From positions 1 to 13,733 of the forward strand of contig JAHEXN010000058.1 in the NCBI GenBank assembly GCA_023252095.1: 13,733 nucleotides of DNA, given 5' to 3'. This DNA comes from Actinomycetes bacterium. GTDB taxonomy: Bacteria > Actinomycetota > Actinomycetes > Propionibacteriales > Nocardioidaceae. Positions 12,101 to 13,733 of this stretch are shown here, piece by piece. The translations under genes were made by a program, and so were the position numbers. The notes under the pieces were generated by a model. The model made no database searches. It was not told where the DNA came from and worked only from the letters and a program-made list of their open reading frames with translations. Positions within the stretch are counted from its first letter, which is position 1, and each line of letters starts with the position of its first letter.

Positions 12101-13733
12101 GCGATCGCGTTGATGGCACCGACGACCGGGTTGCCCTGCGCAGCCAGCCCCGCGACCTGGCCGCCCGTGATCGGGCCCGGTCCCTGCTCGGCCCAGACCG
12201 GCGATCCGGAGATCAGGGCCAGCGGGCCGGTCGAGAGCGTCTGGAACAGATCGGCCAGCGTGATTCGCCCGCCGGGCGTGCCGGTGGCGGGATCCTTGAG
12301 CTGGAGGCTCGCGGTCGCGAGGAGGCTTCCCTCGCCGTTGTTGATACCGATCCCGAGGAAGCCCAGATGCGCTGCGGCGTCGATGTCCGCGGCGGCGAGC
12401 TTCACCGTGCCGCTGAGCGTGCCATGCTCCACGAAGACGTGCTTGGTCAGCGTGTCGAGCGGGTTGGCCGCGTCGAGGGGCGTCAGGTTGATCCCGACGA
12501 TCGCCTGGAAATCGACCGTGGCGTTGAGCGACACGGTGCTGCTGGTCGTGATCCCGCCGAGCGCGCCGAAGTCGAGCCCGAAGTCGATCGGCGCCGAGAT
12601 CGAGGCGAGCGTCGCGTTGACGTCGATGTCGTACGTCAGGTCCTTCGTGGCAGGGTTGTAGGAGAGGCCGAGCATCGGCGCGAACTTGTTGGCGAGCTGC
12701 TGGATGGTCTCGAAGGTCGGCGCCGGCGTCGTCCCGGGCGCCGAGCCCGCGGGCGGCGCCTCGAGCAGATTCCCGAGCTGGTCCGCGTACCCGCTCGCGA
12801 AGTCGAGGACGTCCCCCAGAGTCTTGCCCTGGGCGAACGGGATCTTGGTGTCGAGGATCGGGGAGCCGCCGACGCCCTTGAGCCAGCCGCCCAGCTGCTT
12901 GAGCGCGTTGACGAGGTTGTGGGTCGTGATGTTCTTGAAGCTCAGCAGATCGGTGAAATCGGTGAGCTGCGTGGCAGGGGCTCCGCCACCGAAGACGTCG
13001 GCGCTCGTCAGCGTGATCGTGGGCGTGCCGGACGGCGTGAAGTCGCCGAGCGTCACCTGCACGGGGAGCGTCGCCGTCAGGGAGCCCGAGGGCGTGAGCG
13101 TGGCGATCGACCCCACCGTCGGCGCCTCCAGCTCACCGAGCGTGACGATGCCGTTGGAGTCCGGATCGGTGAGGGACACCGCAAGATCGGCGTCGAGGTC
13201 GATGCTGCCGTTCTGGACGTCGAGGCCCAGCACCCCCAAGTGGGCGCCGAAGTGAAGACCCGAAGCGTGGACGTCGGTCCGCGCCGTGAAGTGCGAGACC
13301 TGGATGAAGAAGGCGTCCTGGGGCGTGAGCCCGGCCGTGAGATCGATGCCGAACGAGAACGTCACGTCCAAGCTCGTGATGACGTCGACGGCGGCGGCGG
13401 CCGACGCCGGGACCTCGAGCCCGAGGGCCTTTGCGGTGGCGCCCAAGTCGAGGGGGACGCCGGAGATCGCGCGGGTCGCATCGAAATCCAGATCGAACCG
13501 ATACCGGCCGGCGCCGGCCGTCGGGAACTGGCCTCCCGTAACGGGTCCGGTGCTCTCGGGCAACGCGTCCAGCGCCGCCACCAGCTCCTCGGTCGTCGGC
13601 GTCGAGTCGGTCGCGAAGTAGACGGTGACGGGGTTCACCAGCTTCGTCCGCAAGAGGCTGCCGAGGTCGAGCATCTGGCCCAGGCTCCTCGCGACGTCGT
13701 GGGCCTCGTCGAGCTTCGTGAGGATCGGGAGCT
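1..13733 (-). CDS. Giant multidomain calcium-binding (RTX) surface/secreted protein, partial at both ends
   Basis: I translated the whole minus strand in one frame and found no TAA, TAG or TGA in 4,577 consecutive codons. Neither the start nor the stop is present. The domains read in order: repeated alpha/beta modules with EF-hand-like loops; a sortilin-like Asp-box propeller with an inserted beta domain; two RTX arrays of GGxGxDxLx nonapeptides separated by three diverged repeats; a Pro/Thr linker; a seven-bladed propeller; a right-handed beta-helix; a carbohydrate-binding-like jelly roll; and a KNH-type beta domain. No membrane segment is visible, and any signal peptide would lie outside the window. 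Only two cysteines occur. RTX repeats bind calcium and usually mark proteins exported by type I secretion, but the secretion signal, if any, is not in view. The likely role is a cell-surface adhesin or matrix protein, inferred from architecture only. I recognise no specific named gene. Sequencing frameshifts are unlikely, because good domain sequence continues throughout. Confidence 0.95.
172..660 (-). other. Jelly-roll, carbohydrate-binding-module-like domain
   Basis: Residues 4358-4520. The opening NLLANPDFESGVTGWS matches the usual start of CBM4/9-like and related sugar-binding domains (N-x-F/L-E-x-G-x-x-G-W). It continues through AEQTIDL, GQITLTFLDGTGTQIGTTVP and LRYRFEANLQTGPSNDAYLD and ends with HAFVSIVPE, the typical final strand (AxxDxVxL). 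About 163 residues fit the family size. Carbohydrate binding is inferred from fold resemblance only. Confidence 0.7.
690..2232 (-). other. Right-handed parallel beta-helix (NosD/pectate-lyase-like) domain
   Basis: Residues about 3834-4347. It begins with TIYYVNDADPNGDQV, then ATANDGLSPATPKPSIQTVL and LNPGDVIVVDAGAY, a typical N-terminal cap of DUF1565/NosD-type beta-helices. Many short coils follow with the pattern xxxHNxVTGGTxGIAVxG or xGNTTGVxxxG, for example VVEHNVVTGG, EVRDNRIEGTSTGIAL, ISGNATGVAL and RIARNTVGIVAQNG. It ends with DYNDLYASGAGRIAFW and the closing phrase SLTIDAGDP, common at the end of such helices. Related folds bind or cleave polysaccharide, but I could not identify lyase or hydrolase catalytic residues, so a structural or adhesive role is as likely. 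Confidence 0.85.
2251..3441 (-). other. Seven-bladed beta-propeller made of about 56-residue repeats
   Basis: Residues about 3430-3827. Seven repeats each carry a strand ending in a tryptophan (VAW, VTW or similar), then a D.SSG.x[ED][VI]Y[VA]R-like strand, a terminal W (GAAW, AAGW) and the turn AGSA.GGG[IV]S. The core tryptophan codons lie at 3325, 3157, 2977, 2809, 2644, 2476 and 2293, which gives spacings of 56, 60, 56, 55, 56 and 61 residues. Such repeats resemble kelch or sialidase-type propellers without Asp-boxes. A binding role is likely; no catalytic residues stand out. Confidence 0.85.
3445..3567 (-). other. Pro/Thr-rich interdomain linker
   Basis: Residues about 3389-3429. The stretch contains FATPTPTPNPGLAAP followed by TEAPPGATLPTGADY. 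It is rich in Pro, Thr, Ala and Gly, with no predicted strand pattern. It separates the calcium-binding half from the second propeller and is probably extended and flexible. Confidence 0.75.
3622..4137 (-). repeat. RTX calcium-binding nonapeptide array 2 (about 17 units)
   Basis: Residues 3199-3370. The array starts GGAGNDTLL, GGAGGDWLD, GGSGTDSVV and continues through GGAGNDTIL, GGAGDDTLT and GDAGSDLLV. Towards its end the register loosens (GHSASAIGDDLAVDLLYGD; FGTNGNEAGSGGDQLF) before the last regular units GQGGNDLLY and GEGGDDLIE. The array then passes into low-complexity sequence and the proline-rich linker. Confidence 0.93.
4138..4662 (-). repeat. Three diverged tandem repeats of about 61 residues between the RTX arrays
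   Basis: Residues 3024-3198. The key strand occurs three times: DMVLTNTSL (aspartate codon at 4645), DFTLSDWNL (4465) and DFTLTDASL (4279), 60 and 62 residues apart. Each is followed by a GVELVSLTGGPSANVFDVSG-like stretch ([VI]E[LQA], [LR][TGA]GG, N.[FL]D) and ends in an RTX-like turn (DGSGGTDRVV; TGGAGLDRVV; MGGAGNDTLL). I recall this as a known partner of RTX arrays that probably continues the beta-roll, with larger turns. Confidence 0.85.
4663..5556 (-). repeat. RTX calcium-binding nonapeptide array 1 (about 31 units)
   Basis: Residues 2726-3023. About 31 consecutive units of the form GGxGxDxLx are readable, for example GGAGNDFIQ, GGPGDDTLE, GGDGNDTLS, GDAGDDSIL and GGAGFDLVV. A few are off-register, such as GGDPLVRIGTDNDELN and GDANDLLV. 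Such units form a parallel beta-roll that binds Ca2+ between turns and folds after export into calcium-rich surroundings. At the DNA level the array is a 27-bp imperfect tandem repeat, with neighbouring units at 5014-5040 and 5041-5067 nearly identical. Confidence 0.95.
5557..6939 (-). other. Module 4 and pre-RTX region, carrying the only two cysteines
   Basis: Residues 2265-2725. The helical part is FGSFLSDFLGPIVEKVQEVT and FPLPVLSDIAGRPFSLLDLA (about 6700-6939). A beta region follows with VDLFLYDMPALKFEFIYSLS, ITGRVGATIDFAFGYDTAGL and FDGFFVSDRKNPDGTGPDVP, then an EF-like loop split by an insertion (5971-6039). The cysteines are at 5944-5946 (SPLCIFDVDG) and 5800-5802 (FSFACPDPP), 48 residues apart. 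A final stretch (LELNVGPRASQRGGYKGVED; MIAVSAFGETQKW) leads into the RTX array. I recall the same text order in other giant surface proteins, always just before RTX repeats. Confidence 0.72.
6940..7878 (-). other. Module 3: helical segment and beta region with calcium-loop-like motifs
   Basis: Residues 1952-2264. The helical part (7666-7878) has LTTIFNGLDTLLGLLQTALD, PLPLVGGHLKDAAQFVTQIR and TIRNTIFNALGP. Two DxNxNG-type loops follow: DTNGNGVGTDD (7612-7644) and DVNGNGVLDPGEDTNNN with STLD after it (7426-7488). After further strands comes the loop DPIGGGNRLTLSEL (7153-7194), the degenerate equivalent of the EF-like loop of module 0. The end (FVNPATGELGVFPSVSADF; HIAFDNVQL) leads straight into module 4. 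Confidence 0.72.
7426..7488 (-). other. Double DxNxNG calcium-type loop in module 3
   Basis: Two acidic loops in tandem, DVNGNGVLDPGE and then DTNNNSTLD, match the DxNxNGxxDxGE pattern of EF-hand and dockerin-like calcium loops. They interrupt the run of beta-strands in the module. No dockerin helix follows, so this is a loop motif and not a dockerin. Confidence 0.65.
7879..9162 (-). other. Module 2: helical segment, beta region and an ATAAxIQxAL-type subdomain
   Basis: Residues 1524-1951. The helical part (8920-9162) contains LEHITFTQIVQAIQGAVTYL and LPLVGKSVSELLDYANKFAG, aligning with the modules on either side. Beta-strands follow (LSINAGVRLDLDLGIDLHDP; TANVTGSGNFSVKLGL). A subdomain at 8176-8439 reads VQTLTLAG, FTLIFKGRTTASLPRNATA, AAIQTALAAL and then FTVDFKSGTLGG; I recall this as a common mobile piece of planctomycete giant proteins. 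The module ends with GLDVSLPLFKSGTPVGG and LRVHIGSLVDIPGTLQVTTP. Confidence 0.72.
9163..9351 (-). other. Module 1 (resumed): beta strands leading into the next helical segment
   Basis: Residues 1461-1523. The strands SAKLVLPVSVDGGFLGTL and APKITIDLPDITDPSTLKVT correspond to SLTATLPVQVTLGDFTPSG and TPTITLTSADVF of module 0, and lead into the helical segment at 8920-9162. The matching order shows that the propeller sits inside this module and not between modules. Confidence 0.7.
9880..9921 (-). other. DNDLDGATDEGDEF calcium-type acidic loop in the propeller
   Basis: The sequence DNDLDGATDEGDEF has the alternating-acid DxDxDGxxDEGD pattern found in thrombospondin-type-3 and MopE-like calcium-binding repeats. 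It sits in a loop between late blades of the Asp-box propeller. Calcium binding is inferred from the pattern. Confidence 0.6.
10471..10992 (-). other. Beta-domain (choice-of-anchor-E-like) inserted in the propeller
   Basis: Residues 914-1087. Propeller sequence stops after DDGGIYRLV (near 11050) and resumes with HWQAVHGNLAITELQSVAYD (from 10470 downward), the usual next propeller strand. The insert begins near SPLGSLGITPFDPAQGTLDR (10921-10974). It continues with strands VQVTIQGNLIVTG, LTFNYSFPVV-type and VQVQYDFTV, alternating hydrophobic residues with no Asp-box. The opening phrase, a protein of given size that is large at FDP-GTL-V-VT, resembles the domain called choice-of-anchor E in exosorted bacterial proteins. 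That identification is from memory and tentative. Confidence 0.55.
12133..12966 (-). other. Module 1 (first part): helical segment plus beta region of the repeat unit
   Basis: Residues about 256-533. The helical part (12760-12966) contains ITTHNLVNALKQLGGWL, then IPFAQGKTLGDVLDFASGYA. It is followed by beta-strands (YDIDVNATLASI; STVSLNATVDFQA) and the loop DPATGTPGGRITLADL (12247-12294), equivalent to the EF-like loop of module 0 but without its acidic pattern. The module is then interrupted by the large propeller. Its next strands (AKLVLPVSVDGG and KITIDLPDITDPS) appear only at 9163-9351, after the propeller ends. Confidence 0.75.
12967..13733 (-). other. Module 0: alpha/beta repeat unit, N-terminally cut, with intact EF-hand-like loop
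   Basis: Residues 1 to about 255. It starts in a helical segment (LGQMLDLGSLL near the window edge) and continues into long alternating beta-strands (for example FDLDFDATR and VTFSFGIDLTAGLTP). It then has a loop DPDSNGIVTLGE (13132-13167) that fits the EF-hand pattern DxDxNGxxxxxE, followed by strands ending in GTPTITLTSADVF. From memory, this order of strand, DP-loop, ITL-type strand, LPV-type strand and helical segment recurs in giant surface proteins of planctomycetes and cyanobacteria. Its fold and function are not established here. Confidence 0.75.
13132..13167 (-). other. Intact EF-hand-like calcium loop in module 0
   Basis: The twelve residues DPDSNGIVTLGE place Asp at 1 and 3, Asn at 5, Gly at 6, a hydrophobic residue at 8 and Glu at 12, as in a canonical EF-hand loop. 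It lies between beta-strands, so it is an EF-like loop and not a helix-loop-helix. Calcium binding is inferred. Confidence 0.65.

Larger units (their letters stand above)
9352..12132 (-). other. Sortilin/BNR-like Asp-box beta-propeller domain
   Basis: Residues 534-1460. The domain opens with INAIAPHPSNANVVYVGAVG and then shows repeated Asp-box hairpins of the SxDxGxxW kind: KTTDATSPTPTWTPL (12001-12042, degenerate), KSTDGGQTW (11836-11862), RSADGGVTW (11686-11712), RSDNGGQTW (11542-11568), RSTDLGAHW (11362-11388), ESTDRGDHL (about 9982-10008) and TFDSGAHW (9604-9627). It closes with VVAGTLGRGAWTL, a usual end for VPS10/sortilin-like or photosynthesis-assembly-like propellers. Such propellers mostly bind ligands or proteins. 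The sialidase catalytic arginine triad was not identified, so an enzyme role is not supported. The last blades come after an inserted beta domain. Confidence 0.85.

Noticed and set aside
9352..12132. Possible sialidase enzyme, because of the Asp-boxes
   Set aside because: Asp-boxes are structural and occur in many non-enzymatic propellers. I could not identify the arginine triad and nucleophile pair of sialidases, and the ending resembles sortilin-like propellers.
1..13733. Search for promoters, terminators, tRNA genes, mobile elements or attachment sites
   Set aside because: The whole window is continuous coding sequence. I saw no inverted repeat with a T-run, no tRNA-like sequence and no transposase or integrase motif.

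Overview
The window is the inside of one gene. On the minus strand, the frame whose codons match plus-strand triplets starting at positions 1, 4, 7 and so on has no stop from base 13733 to base 1. That gives 4,577 complete codons with neither a start nor a stop in view. Read this way, the translation gives recognisable domains from end to end, so this is a partial, giant, secreted or surface-exposed multidomain protein. Residue numbers below count from the first complete codon (13729-13731) and are not true protein numbers.

Layout in protein order (high to low coordinates): (1) tandem alpha/beta modules, at least five copies or part copies (about 5557-13733), of a kind I recall from very large surface proteins of Planctomycetota, Cyanobacteria and similar bacteria; (2) nested inside module 1, a large sortilin/BNR-like Asp-box propeller (9352-12132), itself interrupted by a beta domain of about 174 residues (10471-10992); (3) an RTX calcium-binding array of about 31 nonapeptide units (4663-5556), three diverged units of about 61 residues (4138-4662), and about 17 more RTX units (3622-4137); (4) a Pro/Thr linker; (5) a second, very regular seven-bladed propeller (2251-3441); (6) a right-handed beta-helix (about 690-2232); (7) a jelly-roll, carbohydrate-binding-like domain (172-660); (8) the start of a KNH/Kre9-type beta domain (1-171) that runs off the window.

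The DNA is very G+C-rich, with nearly all third codon positions G or C. This suggests a high-GC bacterium such as a planctomycete, a myxobacterium-like lineage or an uncultured soil or sediment phylum; I cannot decide among these. Many calcium-type loops, two propellers, a beta-helix and a sugar-binding-like fold, with only two cysteines in 4,577 residues, fit an extracellular calcium-stabilised adhesin or matrix protein. That role is inferred from architecture only. There is no intergenic DNA, RNA gene, promoter, terminator, CRISPR array or mobile element in the window. Long plus-strand reading frames are antisense shadows.
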